Source: Carposina sasakii (Eukaryota > Arthropoda > Insecta > Lepidoptera > Carposinidae). Taken from it: 64,000 bases of DNA. Positions 20,601 to 29,208 of the stretch are shown in pieces. The notes beneath the pieces are model-generated. The model worked only from the letters and a program-made list of their open reading frames with translations. It was not told where the DNA came from and did not search any database. The stretch spans positions 1,922,001 to 1,986,000 of the forward strand of contig CP053169.1 of the NCBI GenBank assembly GCA_014607495.2, written 5' to 3'. Made by a program: the position numbers and the translations under genes. The first letter of the stretch is position 1. Every line of letters begins with the position of its first letter.

Positions 20601-22249
20601 GGCAAAAACGGGAGATCGAGCCATGTGGCGTACACTGGGGGAGGCCTACGTCCAGCAGTGGATTGCAAATAGGCTGACGACGAGGATAACACACTCCTTG
20701 TTTTAGGTCTCTGAGATCAGCGGTTTAAGCTGAGCGTTGATCCGTCTGTCGGTAATTAAGAATAAAGAATTGTTAGCCATTGTTATTAAATATTATGTTC
20801 CTTCGGGGGGTGCATGGAGGAAGAATTAAAAGAGGCTTTTCCGAAATTTCTGGAACGAGGGTAAAGTTGGCATCTAAAGATTACCTACATTTAATTAAAT
20901 GATAGAGTAGAAAATTACCTTCCATCGGGTCCAGACAGAGACGTCTAATCCTGACAATTTCTTTACTTGGCTACCGACTTTACATGTACATATTCTTTAT
21001 TGTAAATATATTTATTTAGCCCTTTGAGCCCCAAAAAGGCTCTGGTGGTCCAAACCTTACTCCTTTGACCGATGGATTTACTATCGAAGATATCTACAGA
21101 ATTTTCAATGATTTTCTACGCCTATTATTTCTAGAACTCCACACTAGATGGCTTAAAGAGTCGTCGTTTGTTGTAGACGTCAAAAAGCCCGCTCGGCATA
21201 ATGGTGGCGTCGCACAACGAGGACACGGTGCGCTACGCCATCCAGCTGATGCGAGAGCTCGGCATCAAGCCGGACGAGCGCGTCGTCTGCTTCGGCCAGC
21301 TACTGGGCATGTGCGACCACATCACCTTCCCGCTAGGTTAGTACTGTGGGGTAAGCACGAACCTTTTTACGCGGCGTAACGCCTCGTAGCGACTCGCTAG
21401 CAAAATCTATGGGACTTCGTTCCGGATTATCGAGAGGTTCGTGCTTACCCCTCTGCACTCAAACCCTGCTACTCATAAACCGCGCGTCAAGTAACATCTT
21501 AACGACTTACTTGATTTTTGACAGCAAAATATGCCGCTAGCTTAGTACTGCACGCAAACCATAATTTATGATATTACCTAATTTGCGATAGCTGAGCCGA
21601 AGCAACGCGACAGCCCTACTGATATTTGCACCGCTAGTAGTGCACTTGCAAGTGGGCTAATATCGCTGAGCCTTGAGCGAATAGCCCAATGGTTTAGATG
21701 TATGCCTTCCACTCGAGAGGCGAGAGACCACTGAATTTTTTTCATATACGGATTTTAATTCAGTAAAATTGTCTCAGGCTTTGGAAAGTATGTAAAACCT
21801 TTGGCACCTGATCTCTCTCCGGGCTGTGAAAGTGAAGGAATAGAGAGAGCACCACTGTTTGTGCACACACTTTGAGATTGGCAACGTTGTAATTGTAAGA
21901 CATTACTGCACATTAGTGCACACATTGCATAGCACTTAGTACTATTAGTCCTTTAGGTTCATACAGACCACTGTGCCAAAATACCATATCACCAAATGTT
22001 CAACCTAGAAACTTATCTTCTTATAAATAACCTATTTTTACAGGCCAAGCCGGTTACTCGGCATACAAATACGTCCCATACGGGCCGGTAGTGGAGGTCC
22101 TGCCTTACCTCTCTCGGAGGGCTAACGAGAACCGCGGCTTCCTCGTCAAGATCAAGAAGGAGAAGGGACTCCTGCGCAAGGAGATCTTCCGCCGATTAGT
22201 CTCAGGTCAATTGTTCTATAAGCCAGAAGGTAAATACACGCCGGTGTAA
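1..22249 (+). CDS. slgA: Proline dehydrogenase, 5'-partial, 8 exons visible
   Basis: FAD-dependent mitochondrial enzyme oxidising L-proline to pyrroline-5-carboxylate, the first step of proline breakdown. Coding exons read from splice sites and frame: 1-63, 1642-1706, 3159-3337, 15106-15385, 16100-16237, 20375-20485, 21177-21336 and 22044-22249; all junction phases agree. They give 399 residues up to the stop; the N-terminal part (mitochondrial targeting region) lies left of the window. Visible PRODH hallmarks: [11 protein letters not shown] (exon 4), [10 protein letters not shown] (exon 5), VASHNEDTV and [17 protein letters not shown] (exon 7), YKYVPYGP and LSRRANEN (exon 8). The RRxxE pattern matches residues that bind the proline carboxylate in this family. 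Nothing in the frame is broken, so the gene looks functional. Introns are heavily loaded with transposons, the third being 11.8 kb. Confidence 0.95.
64..1641 (+). other. PRODH intron with decayed repeats
   Basis: No coding signal. About 500-970 and 1434-1525 match, in order, the repeat at 61447-61949, so an older element has been split by about 460 bp of other sequence. A short (TAAA)n run lies at 944-968. The piece at about 100-360 is GC-richer and looks like old repeat sequence, but I could not place it. Confidence 0.5.
1642..1706 (+). CDS. slgA: PRODH exon, 65 bp
   Basis: Small exon between a TTTTCAG acceptor and a GTGAGT donor. It encodes [20 protein letters not shown] followed by LL, matching the conserved stretch before the LQLSE block of the next exon. 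Its phase fits both neighbours. Confidence 0.88.
1744..2114 (+). repeat. E2 family MITE-like element, about 370 bp, full copy
   Basis: Starts with tacaggatgtttttttgtgg and ends with ccaaaaatcattctgta. It is one of about ten copies in the window of a 330-400-bp element. Conserved blocks are 'tactctatacatcaaataaa', 'tgcagaaaaacgcagtctat' and 'cgggaacgttgacgaccaaa'. The ends are weak inverted repeats (TACAGGRTG). No coding capacity, so non-autonomous. Confidence 0.7.
2181..2415 (-). mobile_element. tRNA-headed SINE, family A
   Basis: Read on the minus strand, the head has an A-box-like and a B-box-like block (GGTTCGAATCC) near 2340-2415, then a body ending in TATTTATTATTATT. Closely related copies lie at 42425-42645 and, without the head, at 43085-43217. 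A SINE is preferred to a tRNA gene because the body is shared by all copies and no clean cloverleaf forms. Confidence 0.7.
2474..2866. repeat. Palindromic MITE related to E2
   Basis: The two ends are inverted copies of about 100 bp (tactgggtgtaaaagacaac at the left; its near-complement at the right), with a centre resembling the E2 family. A half copy lies at about 44560-44693 in the P450 intron. Confidence 0.65.
3159..3337 (+). CDS. slgA: PRODH exon, 179 bp
   Basis: Acceptor ATTTCCAG, donor GTTAGT. Encodes [16 protein letters not shown] through ITSDKEG, with two bases of the glycine codon completed by the next exon 11.8 kb away. The open frame on either side of these splice sites is intronic read-through, not coding. 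Confidence 0.92.
3618..3722 (+). repeat. Segment X copy 1, left part
   Basis: Left 105 bp of a 269-bp segment that recurs at 9647. It is continued at 9474-9637 after the foldback insertion. It contains a TATA-like 'gtataaaaac'. It could be part of a retrotransposon LTR or a promoter, but this is not established. Confidence 0.75.
3715..3722. repeat. 8-bp target-site duplication (left), AGGATATC
   Basis: Identical to 9466-9473 and present only once in the uninterrupted copy of the same sequence near 9746-9753. Confidence 0.9.
4194..7925 (+). repeat. 283-bp tandem repeat array (left arm)
   Basis: Unit starts fall at 4194, 4477, 4760, 5043, 5326, 5609, 5892, 6175, 6457, 6740, 7024, 7307, 7590 and 7873. 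Each unit carries several TGTGCTA motifs, a conserved 'cgaaatccccacttcgataa' block, and an A/T tract of variable length. Units at 5043, 5892 and 7024 share private variants (AACAAATG, GGTCTGTGC, CGATCAAAA), showing a higher-order pattern. Confidence 0.92.
7946..8996 (-). repeat. 283-bp repeats in inverted orientation (right arm)
   Basis: Same unit as the left array but reversed, about three units. The outermost unit carries the variant 'agttttagaagactag', mirrored only by the outermost left unit (ttctaaaactacg), so the arms pair end to end. Confidence 0.9.
9474..9637 (+). repeat. Segment X copy 1, right part
   Basis: GC-rich continuation (gcgtgccgtcgctccgcaca onward) of the segment broken by the foldback element. 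It contains 'ctaatgtaagactcaa' uninterrupted, which is the empty site for the Harbinger cluster in copy 2. Confidence 0.85.
9647..9815 (+). repeat. Segment X copy 2, left part
   Basis: Nearly identical to copy 1 across the point where copy 1 is broken (caaaaggatatcgcgtgcc intact), so it is the empty site for the foldback element. It is interrupted after the TAA at 9813-9815 by Harbinger elements. Nine bases separate it from copy 1. Confidence 0.85.
10050..10203 (+). pseudogene. Harbinger transposase fragment
   Basis: Translates as [20 protein letters not shown], then [19 protein letters not shown]. This resembles the N-terminal region of PIF/Harbinger DDE transposases (RRxW...FLRMD...F). The catalytic domain is absent: the frame runs into the deletion joint at about 10205. 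Shorter remains sit in copies B and C. Confidence 0.75.
10205..10400 (-). pseudogene. MADF accessory-protein fragment
   Basis: Minus-strand frame with [20 protein letters not shown] and [14 protein letters not shown], a typical MADF (Myb/SANT-like) DNA-binding start. It begins with [10 protein letters not shown] near 10398. PIF/Harbinger elements usually carry such a second gene divergent to the transposase. Only the start is present. A near-identical fragment lies in copy B (about 10930-11125). Confidence 0.72.
10627..11348 (+). mobile_element. PIF/Harbinger deletion derivative B (722 bp)
   Basis: Same ends as A, separated from A and C by a single TAA (10624-10626 and 11349-11351). It has a shorter transposase remnant that stops soon after the THEHLQR stretch, and the same MADF fragment on the minus strand. 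Confidence 0.88.
11352..11934 (+). mobile_element. PIF/Harbinger deletion derivative C (583 bp)
   Basis: Same ends (right end GGGGACGCT). A larger internal deletion joins the transposase remnant (…TLQET) directly to the sequence upstream of the MADF start, removing the MADF domain. TAA follows at 11935-11937, then segment X resumes. Confidence 0.88.
11938..12037 (+). repeat. Segment X copy 2, right part
   Basis: Identical or nearly so to 9538-9637 (gactcaatcaactctcggcg through ctgtccctgctata). It completes the second 269-bp copy. Confidence 0.88.
12038..15105 (+). other. Remainder of PRODH intron 3
   Basis: No coding signal seen. It holds a decayed tRNA-like block (about 12085-12150, minus), a LINE-tail scrap (about 12600-12672, minus), a weak inverted repeat (13039-13192), another SINE-like B-box (13905-13925) and an (AT)n run (14591-14613). 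Otherwise unremarkable AT-rich DNA. Confidence 0.5.
15106..15385 (+). CDS. slgA: PRODH exon, 280 bp
   Basis: Acceptor CTTTCAG, donor GTGAGT. Encodes IVHLFPW through the conserved [19 protein letters not shown] and [14 protein letters not shown], ending EMMRRYNK. It is the most conserved exon and supplies part of the barrel core. The open frame on its opposite strand is a shadow. Confidence 0.95.
15386..16099 (+). other. PRODH intron 4, no feature seen
   Basis: A 714-bp AT-rich intron bounded by GTGAGT and TTCCAG. No repeat family or coding signal recognised. Confidence 0.6.
16100..16237 (+). CDS. slgA: PRODH exon, 138 bp
   Basis: Encodes [20 protein letters not shown] through [16 protein letters not shown]; whole codons at both ends. 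The KLVRGAY block is a family signature. Confidence 0.95.
17791..18897 (-). CDS. Reverse transcriptase C-terminal part (LINE)
   Basis: 368 open codons without frameshift. RT motifs lie at residues 60-69 ([10 protein letters not shown]) and 92-95 (FADD). The upstream part of the domain is cut off by the hairpin MITE at 18938-19071. Removing that MITE plus one AATG restores the frame with the 19176-18988 piece, so the LINE was open when it was hit. Not a host gene. Confidence 0.85.
   Translation of the reverse strand: MFCDLSKAFDCVHHEILIRKLEHYGIRGGALCLLMSYLNDRIQKVDVNGKRSPGSRVTIGVPQGSILGPFLFRIYINDLPYFVGNEHEIVLFADDTSLLFKVKRQLIVYDVVNSALSKVLYLFSHNNLVLNSRKTKLIKFSTPNVKQVRTDVYIGDERLDQVDSTVFLGITLDAKLQWGPHIEKLSKKLSSAAYAVKRIRLLTDVETARIVYFSYFHSIMTYGILLWGSAADWESIFILQKRAVRAILNLGSRVTLREKFKELNIMTLASNYIYENLLYVHKNLDKFNKMSDVHKINTRGKNRLVAHVSRLRKVSKSFMGQCILFYNKLPDTLKGLPICKFKNIVKKKLCMKEYYTVLEYLNDSEPWK
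18938..19071. mobile_element. Snapback MITE, 134 bp, inside the LINE
   Basis: Two perfect inverted arms of about 55 bp (ctgccgtcatacggaaaaag onward) with a loop of about 24 bases, flanked by a 4-bp duplication AATG (18934-18937 and 19072-19075). No coding capacity. Confidence 0.92.
19892..20083 (-). repeat. E3 family repeat
   Basis: Member of a common 150-230-bp family. Recurring blocks read 'ccagaactgcaggatc', 'tgctagctcatcgcctgag' and 'gacatgcacggaaggagatg' on its forward strand. Other copies lie near 28040, 35878, 41160, 46930, 49507, 52705, 59466, 60455 and 63388. Confidence 0.6.
20375..20485 (+). CDS. slgA: PRODH exon, 111 bp
   Basis: Encodes [20 protein letters not shown] and ends LKEILSKVK before GTAAGA. 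Just upstream, 20328-20360 (cagcgggaagcgacttgttt) is the 3' end of a repeat also seen at 44785, so a transposon end abuts the splice acceptor. Confidence 0.93.
20520..20685 (+). mobile_element. LINE 3'-end insertion with 12-bp duplications
   Basis: Translates as [11 protein letters not shown] ... [18 protein letters not shown], the last residues of a lepidopteran non-LTR retrotransposon. It ends in a GAC/GAG-type tail and is flanked by ATAACACACTCC at 20508-20519 and 20686-20697. It landed 22 bases past a PRODH splice donor. Confidence 0.88.
21177..21336 (+). CDS. slgA: PRODH exon, 160 bp
   Basis: Acceptor TTGTTGTAG, donor GTTAGT. Encodes [20 protein letters not shown] and [17 protein letters not shown]. 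An in-frame TAG in the acceptor itself fixes the start. Confidence 0.94.
21349..21454. repeat. Short inverted-repeat MITE (GTAAGCACGAAC)
   Basis: Ends ggggtaagcacgaacctttt and its near-complement ggttcgtgcttacccct. A relative with the same ends lies at 37978-38082. Confidence 0.65.
21668..21740 (+). mobile_element. Decayed tRNA-like SINE head
   Basis: Contains 'atagcccaatggttt' (A-box-like), as in the better copy at 39590-39842; the B box is degraded. Confidence 0.45.
22044..22249 (+). CDS. slgA: PRODH terminal exon
   Basis: Acceptor TTTTTACAG. Encodes [20 protein letters not shown], the substrate-binding LSRRANEN, and ends [12 protein letters not shown] before TAA at 22247-22249. Length and ending are usual for insect PRODH. 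Confidence 0.95.
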
Positions 22250-22772
22250 ACGAACGATTAGTCAAATTGTTATTATTAGGTTTCCGATGAGTTGCGGATG
22301 TTATTTGGGTCGCAGATTGGTCGTTGGTTTTGTTGTCGATTGGAATTGGTCTGGCAGAGTATATGGGGGGAACGGAGTGGAGCTTAGATAAAGTAACAAT
22401 TTACAATAACGAAGTTCATAATTGCAACGTTTAGTTAAACAGCGCCGGCCCGAAGTAAATTTTAGAGCGAGATCCAATTATGGCGCCTCTCCTGTTTGCT
22501 CCTAATAATATATACCTATATGTTTACAATTTAGGCGCCCTGTAGGATTTGGCGCCTGGAGCGACTGCTCCGTTCGCCGTATGGACGGGCCGGCTCTGCG
22601 TTTAAACGATTTGCAGCTAGACTTTATTAGGTACGTTATTTATCGAACTCGCTGAACGTAGGCTTCCTATTGATGAAAATGCTTCGAAGATGGACCTTTA
22701 TCGATTCGATCTAAATGTGTTATTTTGTCTTCGCTCATGGATATTTGCGTTTAATATATTCTACTTTGTATA

Positions 22773-23017
22773 TATGAACGTATAAAGAATAACGGACAGA
22801 GTGTTGTAACTACACAAAGTGAAGCATTCATAGTTAGCTCGACAACGATATTCAATGGAGTAGGGATGTGTATTGGCACGTTATCCACCCACATATACAA
22901 ACCATAGCAAGCTCGGCGCCTACTGGAAAATACGCACACATGCCCAAAGCGCCGCCATTTCGGTGCTTCAATCTGTGCAGTGACAGCATTACGTCCGTTG
23001 TTCTTTATGCGTTCATG
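22773..23017. mobile_element. hAT-like MITE, 245 bp
   Basis: Ends tatgaacgtataaagaataa and the complement, flanked by a perfect 8-bp duplication TTTGTATA (22765-22772, 23018-23025). The copy at 52458-52698 has the same ends in the opposite orientation. Confidence 0.85.
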
Positions 23018-23616
23018 TTTGTATAGAAACAAATTATAACAAGGCATCTACGAGTTCTAAGATCTAAGATAAAGTAGCATAACGATTTGTTCCGAATATG
23101 TCACATTTCTTGCTTGTCAGTTTTCTTATATGTCGTAATAGTCTTTTAGTCGACTCTGACGATATGCACGGATGGAGATGCAGCTGATGTATTCTAGTGA
23201 AGCGCCGCACCAGTAGGTACAGGACTAATAATTAAGAAAATGACAGATACGGAATATATCCTGATAACGATAATCGTCATAAAGGAATAAATATCATATG
23301 ATACTTCGTTAAAGGCTATATCTTATTTACTCTGTCAGACTTTCGTGATATGAGAGTGAGCGAAAAGTAAATGCTAGTCTTTACAGAGTGATTGTGAGTC
23401 AGTTTCGCAAAACGTATTCGTAACAGTTTCTATCGGATATTAGGTGTACCTACTATTGTTGCGACAATGTAAGCCAAGCGTTTGAGGTGTATGACCATAT
23501 GTATAGTTATTTATTTATATCTATGGCTGTTATTGAGATGTGCGAAAGAATCTCAGCTTAATATAACTAGTATCGAGATTCAAGTAAGTCTCGCTATTGG
23601 CTTAAGCTTTGGTTTT

Positions 23617-23770
23617 CTAGAATAACTGTGCCGTCATATAGCGGTAATATGACGTTACTATATCGCCGGGTTCAGAGCGGTAATTGACTCTGTTCTTCAC
23701 ATAGACAATGTTCTAGTGATGTCGATTACCGCTATATTGCGGACGTTATATGACGGTGCCGCTATTCTAG
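23617..23770. repeat. Palindromic MITE, about 154 bp
   Basis: Arms 'ctagaataactgtgccgtca' and the reverse complement near 23740-23770, with internal GCGGTAAT / ATTACCGC pairs. Confidence 0.65.
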
Positions 23771-24224
23771 GAAAATCGAGCTTTGCTGTTCACTCAGTTG
23801 TCTACGTTGTAGGAATGTGTAATGTATTATATTAAAATGGCAAATAATAAAAAATGGCGCTTGATTAATAAAAATTTTAAGTTACATTAGATCGCTGTTA
23901 CATCTATTGTTATTGAGTATGTAATAGACTAAGTACGTAATAATTAATAGCTAATTAAATGAATACTGTGTTCGCTTTTAGATAACTCGGAAACAGAGCT
24001 GGTTTACATAGGTATATTAATTCAATAGTTTACTCTACTAAGTCTAAAAGTATTTTCAAGCGAACGTAAGATAATAACAACCAAGTTCAAAATTATGTTC
24101 AAAAAATGTCTAGTTAAAGTGAATCGACTAATAAATAGGTACGTAATAAACCCTCGATATTTTGGCTTAGCGACACTATTTATGTAATTACTCTCCTTCC
24201 GAGCTATTTAAATGCTGCTGAGTA

Positions 24225-25196
24225 GGGGAAGATTGGGTAATGGGAGTCACTTAAGCAAGAATTAGAATACAAAAGCTAAAATTAACAAAAAAATTATTGC
24301 AACCGCCTCATAACAAAATTTACTTAATTAACTATAATTTGAGATCAGTAATCATCACTTTGATAATCATCTTTGGGAAATATAAAAGTATTAAAAAAAA
24401 ACAGATTTGACTCCCATTGCACTAAGTTACGGGTAATTGAGGTCACCTTGTGGGCAATGAGGATCATACAAAAATCTAACACAAATCGCGTCTCGTCTGA
24501 TACAGGGGTATCGTTTGATTCCTGGAGAATCTTGCTCTTTACTCTTTCGGTCCCCTTCTTCGGCACGCGCGTAATCTTGCTACACGCGTCAATGTGCATT
24601 TATGCAGAAAACGCAGTCTATTTACTCAACTTTGGACCCTAATATTTTGGAAACCAGACACTTCCCAGGTATGCTTCCATGGAGAAAAATGATCATGATG
24701 ATGAGGAGATTCCGTAAATTTGGGGAACGTTGACGACCAAAAATCACCCCGTATATTTTTCCTTTCCCCTATCTTTTTCTTTGGGTGGCGGTCACTAGCG
24801 GGCAATGGGGATCACCCGATTCTCATTACCCACAAGTATTTTATGAAGAAAAAATAATAAACACAAAATATACATTAGAAAAACTCCGGATTTAAGTAGG
24901 AAATCATTACACCAAATGTACAAGTAAGGCCGTAAAATAGTAACACACAAGTAGACCAATAACTATAAAAGTTACTGTATATTTTGCATCCGTAAAAATT
25001 TACATCGGGAAGCCGCAAAAACAAAACACACCTCTCATTCTCTATGTTGTCGCCATACCCACGCGGCACGCTCGCAGCGACAGCAAGGGGAACAGAGCGG
25101 GCAGGGATGATCCTTAACGCATTTCTATTAGTGTTACTTTTGGAGATGTGTGGGTGACCACTATTACCCACTGACTCCCATTACCCGATCTTCCCC
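24225..25196. mobile_element. TA-flanked DNA element, 972 bp
   Basis: Terminal repeats ggggaagattgggtaatggg and the complement, flanked by TA at 24223-24224 and 25197-25198. It carries several GGGTAATTGRGG / GGGCAATGRGGATCA motifs inside. It shares ends and inner layout with 16399-19506. An E2 fragment sits inside at 24572-24754. No transposase. Confidence 0.75.
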
Positions 25197-27018
25197 TATA
25201 TCAAAAAAGTTTATAAGTCCACCTACTTTTTTGCGTATCAATGCAGATAATGCAAAAGAAATAAAGGAGTTCTCTCACTACACCGTACCGTGACCGTGCT
25301 ATGAACGTAAGAATTGGAAAACAACACAACTCATTAGAAATTCACGGAACTATATAGTCCCGGTCTTTTGAGGGGTCTTTGATTCGGGCTGTAGCCAAGA
25401 TGTAGAGGACTTTAATGTTTAGGTAAAACCAAGATGATAGTGATGCGAAAGAAAATTAATGCAAAAATATAGTTGTGTATTACAAAAACCGTTTTACGTA
25501 AAAGCAATCGCTAAAGTTTGCTAGTACAATTTACCCTGTCGCATTGCTACCGCTTTGCTATTGCAAAAACGTGCATATAGCCTATCGTTGATGCGCATAT
25601 GCAAGCCAATATGAAAGTCCGTCATATAAGATCAATTTAGTGGCAGTTTCAATTTTTTTTTCGTCTGTCAAGTTCCTGCTACGGTCATAGTGTCATTATA
25701 TGTTGTAGTGGGCAGACTCCTTAAGTCCAACAAATCTTAGAATATAGACTGTTTGAGGTTCGTTGTTGTAGACATTTTTCGAGTATTTTTATGTAAGGGC
25801 ATTGTTAGTTAACTTTAATTAAACAATTGGGTCTTGATAGCTATATTTGGCTTTCACCAAAGGCAGCGAGACTTTTGGGGTGTTATTACGAAACCGCGTC
25901 AAAATTAAACACGCATTGAACAATGATTTACCGGTTTTTGAATGATTACCGAAAAGTATGTCTGGATATCATAGTAAAATATGTTTAGCTCATAGAGTAT
26001 ACATAAGCTACAGAGCGCCAGTACCTATCGCTTTTATTATGCCCAGCGGAACCAAAATATTCTTGGTTGTCTATTGATAGACAGTGATATGGCCATAGAG
26101 TTGTTCATCTGACTTCAGATCATTCATACCTATAGGTATAGCGGGCTCTTAATAAATGTATACTCTAAGACTTAGCTAAAGTAATGTTTAAGGTATTTTG
26201 TAATAAAACCTTTGATTTGTGACCATCAATTTGAGATTAGATGTTACGTTGGTTTGTCTATTCGAGTATCGACGATTCAAACCTATATCTACAAAACTTC
26301 AAAAAGAATAAAACAATTGAAATGCGTTTTTTTTAAGTTTGGACGTTTAATACGAGCTACATATTTTTTAAGCACCACCGGAGGTAATTGCAATATGTCG
26401 GTGTTAGTTCCGTCTATCTAGGAACATTTTTAATAGAAAGTTTTAGTATACCCATCAGTTAAAATAATTTATTGAATTGAACACCGATTCTGCAAGGCTA
26501 TGTAGTGGCTTAGAAAATTACAAGCAAACACATAGACGTGGAGTTTTGAGGAAATTAATTTTAGACAATAAATAAATGTAAATTAGTAATCGACTATTAT
26601 GTATTATGGATAAAATTCCAATTATTGTAGTGAACATAGTGTTTACAATTATTATTATATATGTTATCCGCTGGTTAATTATGATCTATTAATTATTATA
26701 ATGACATTGATGAAATTGATGTATTTGTACTAGTTACTTACTATTATTTATTTTTATGTGAAGGTTTTGGTTGTAATTTGCGTTATATTACACTGCAGGA
26801 CATGTTTATCTGTACTTATGTTGAATAGATATAACAGCTATATGTAAAGGGGTCACTATACCAACATTACGAACCAACATTATGGATCGTTAAAGGAATT
26901 GATAGGTATCAGATAAAAGGTAGATTTAGATGGACCGAGTTCCATTCCTACTCAGCTAGGTTCGGTCCATGTTACACTTACTAGTTTCTAACAGAAAAAT
27001 AGGTTTTAAATTACACTA

Positions 27019-27282
27019 TACAGGGTGTAACAAAAAGGGTATGTTAAGCGAAAAGCTATGTACATAGCCCACCGTAGAGAACCTAGCCACAAAATTTGAG
27101 ACTCGAAATCTCATGTTTATTTTTCAAGATTGTATGAAAATTCCTGAGATATTTAAAAATTCTCCATACTAACGTGAAAAATAAACATGTAATTTCATGT
27201 CCCGAATTTTGTGGATAGGTTCTTTACAGTGGGCTATTTACGTAGCTTTTCGCTTAACATACCCTTTTTGTTACACCCTGTA
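27019..27282. mobile_element. Palindromic MITE, 264 bp (ACAGGGTGTAAC)
   Basis: Nearly complete inverted repeat: tacagggtgtaacaaaaagg at the left, mirrored at the right. It is the same length as 42146-42409; a half copy lies at about 32789-32960. The ends suggest Tc1/mariner-like TA targeting. Confidence 0.8.
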
Positions 27283-27730
27283 TATATATTGCCTGGTGTG
27301 ATGGGCCTTAATGAACTCGATTTCTATTGATTCTCTTTTAGATCTTCTAATGCAGGTGGCCTAAACTAGGTGGGAAAGAATTGAGGTATTTTTGGCAGAG
27401 GACTAAAATGCACGACTACCGTCTTTGAAGTGAATTAATATCAAATGCAATCAAGTCACAAATGAAAATGATCTTAGTAGTGGTTTTGTTATCGTTTCGT
27501 ATAGGTGTTGTTTTCCTTTGTATATTATTCGTTTTTAATTCATAAGTGTTTTATCATTTCCTTCGCTAATTTTATTATTGTGATGCTAATTTTAGATAAT
27601 TTTACGAATAAAGACAAAATAATTTTTTCAATGTGTAATTTATTGAATTCTCTTTGGATTGTCAGATGACCCAATTCTCACATGCAAGTGAATTCATTCC
27701 TGTAATGCTGCGGGGATTCGCTAGAATACA

Positions 27731-28043
27731 TCAGCACCCGTATGATGAATTTGTGAGAGCAAGATGTCTCATTTTCAAACGTCAAATCCACAGAGCTAAG
27801 TAATAACTAGACAAGGCAAGTGTTTCTACTTGGTCTGTAAAAAGGGATTGCAATCCCTTATATCAGCCCTAATTTATTCAGTCCTGGCTCGAGAACGAGT
27901 GTTTATTCTTTTACCTGCAAAGTACATACACTTAGTTTATCTAGTTATTAATAGCCTTAGTTTATCTAGTTATTAATAGCTCTGTGAATTTGACGTTTAA
28001 AAGTGAGACATCTCGCTCTCACCAAATTCATCATACGGGTGCA
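27731..28043. repeat. Inverted-repeat element, about 310 bp
   Basis: Arms of about 75 bp (cacccgtatgatgaatttgt and its complement), with CAG on both sides as a possible 3-bp duplication. A 24-27-bp direct repeat (tctagttattaatag) lies just inside the right arm. Confidence 0.65.
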
Positions 28044-28235
28044 GCTGCATCTCCTTCCTGCACGTCGTAACTAAGGGACTTGGGGGCGTTCTCTCAGGCG
28101 ATGAGCTAGTAAGCTACTAGTAACTTATCACTGATTATTTTACACCTGGCCCCGCTATACTAAGCGTGGCTGTAGGACCTCCTTTGTGCTCCTGCAGTTC
28201 TGGCTACCCGTCTGGAATACAGTGTTGTTTTATTC
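28040..28235 (-). repeat. E3 family repeat
   Basis: Contains 'ctccttcctgcacgtcgtaa', 'tctcaggcgatgagctag' and 'ctcctgcagttctggctac', the reverse of the family blocks. Confidence 0.6.
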
Positions 28236-28377
28236 CGCCTGATTCTGTTGTGTGATTCTGACCGTCACGCTTTAATAAACTCAAGCTATCTACCTGTCCC
28301 TTTCTGTCTCAATTAGATACATACATTAGGAACGAACGTGTACATTTTTAAGTTTATGTTTAAGTATGACTCTTCCA

Positions 28378-28538
28378 TAAAGAAGGGGAAGGGCACCCGC
28401 GAGGTGGACGGATGACCTGGCCAAGGTTGCGAGCGTCGGTTGGATGCAGGCTGCTTCCGACCGGTCGGAGTGGAGGTTGTTGGGGGAGGCCTATGTCCAA
28501 CAGTGGACTTCTCAGGGCTGTAAATGATGATGATGATG
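28378..28538 (+). mobile_element. LINE 3'-end insertion with 12-bp duplications
   Basis: Translates as ARWTDDLAKVASVGWMQAAS ... [14 protein letters not shown] and ends in (ATG)n. ATGACTCTTCCA flanks it at 28366-28377 and 28539-28550. Same family as 20520-20685. Confidence 0.85.
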
Positions 28539-28689
28539 ATGACTCTTCCAGAATCTTCCACATTATGTATCTACGGTTGTAGTAAATGAAATTCTCTATA
28601 ATACTCTGTATTTACGACGGTATAGCCGACTATTACCCGTGGTCCCCCTAACATATCCCCCTGGTGGGACTTTTCTATCAGTTCTATAA

Positions 28690-28960
28690 CCTCGTGGAGC
28701 CGAGCACTCTTCTATAATTATTCACTCTGAATAAAGTGCTCTTCCATAATGTTCTTTCAATGCAGTGCACTCTTTTGAAATTTGCATTGATTTAAGTTTT
28801 ACCTCACTACATGTTTTCTATAATCTCCTTTCAAAAAATGATCTTCTATAATATCCGTTTATAAAATGATTTTCTAACTATACCTTATATGCGTTCATAA
28901 AATGCACTTCTATGATATCCGTTCATAAAATGCTCTTCTAACAAATCCATAGTAGGGCAC
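28690..28960. repeat. Degenerate short tandem repeats
   Basis: Several copies of a 30-60-bp theme 'cttctataatatccgttcat' followed by AAAATG. It lies downstream (3') of the acid phosphatase genes. Confidence 0.5.
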
Positions 28961-29208
28961 TTAAACAGATCTAGACTTAACATATTGAATAGGCTGAAAG
29001 ATTTAAATAAATCCCTAATATTATTTTATTGTTCAAATAAAAAAACATATTGCTCCAGAAATGTATAATAACTCGTTAAAAGCGTACACACAAGTCATAC
29101 ACATTATACTCTCGTAAAATATAATAAAAACGTGAGACACTAAAATTGTACGAATTTTTTGTTGTCGAAAACATAATAATTATAAATAGGCACTATTACT
29201 TCGAAAAA

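Larger units (their letters stand above)
22250..29208. other. Intergenic region
   Basis: No host gene recognised on either strand between PRODH and the acid phosphatases. Contents are the repeats listed separately. 25200-27000 is AT-rich with no structure I can name, apart from simple palindromes. Confidence 0.6.
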
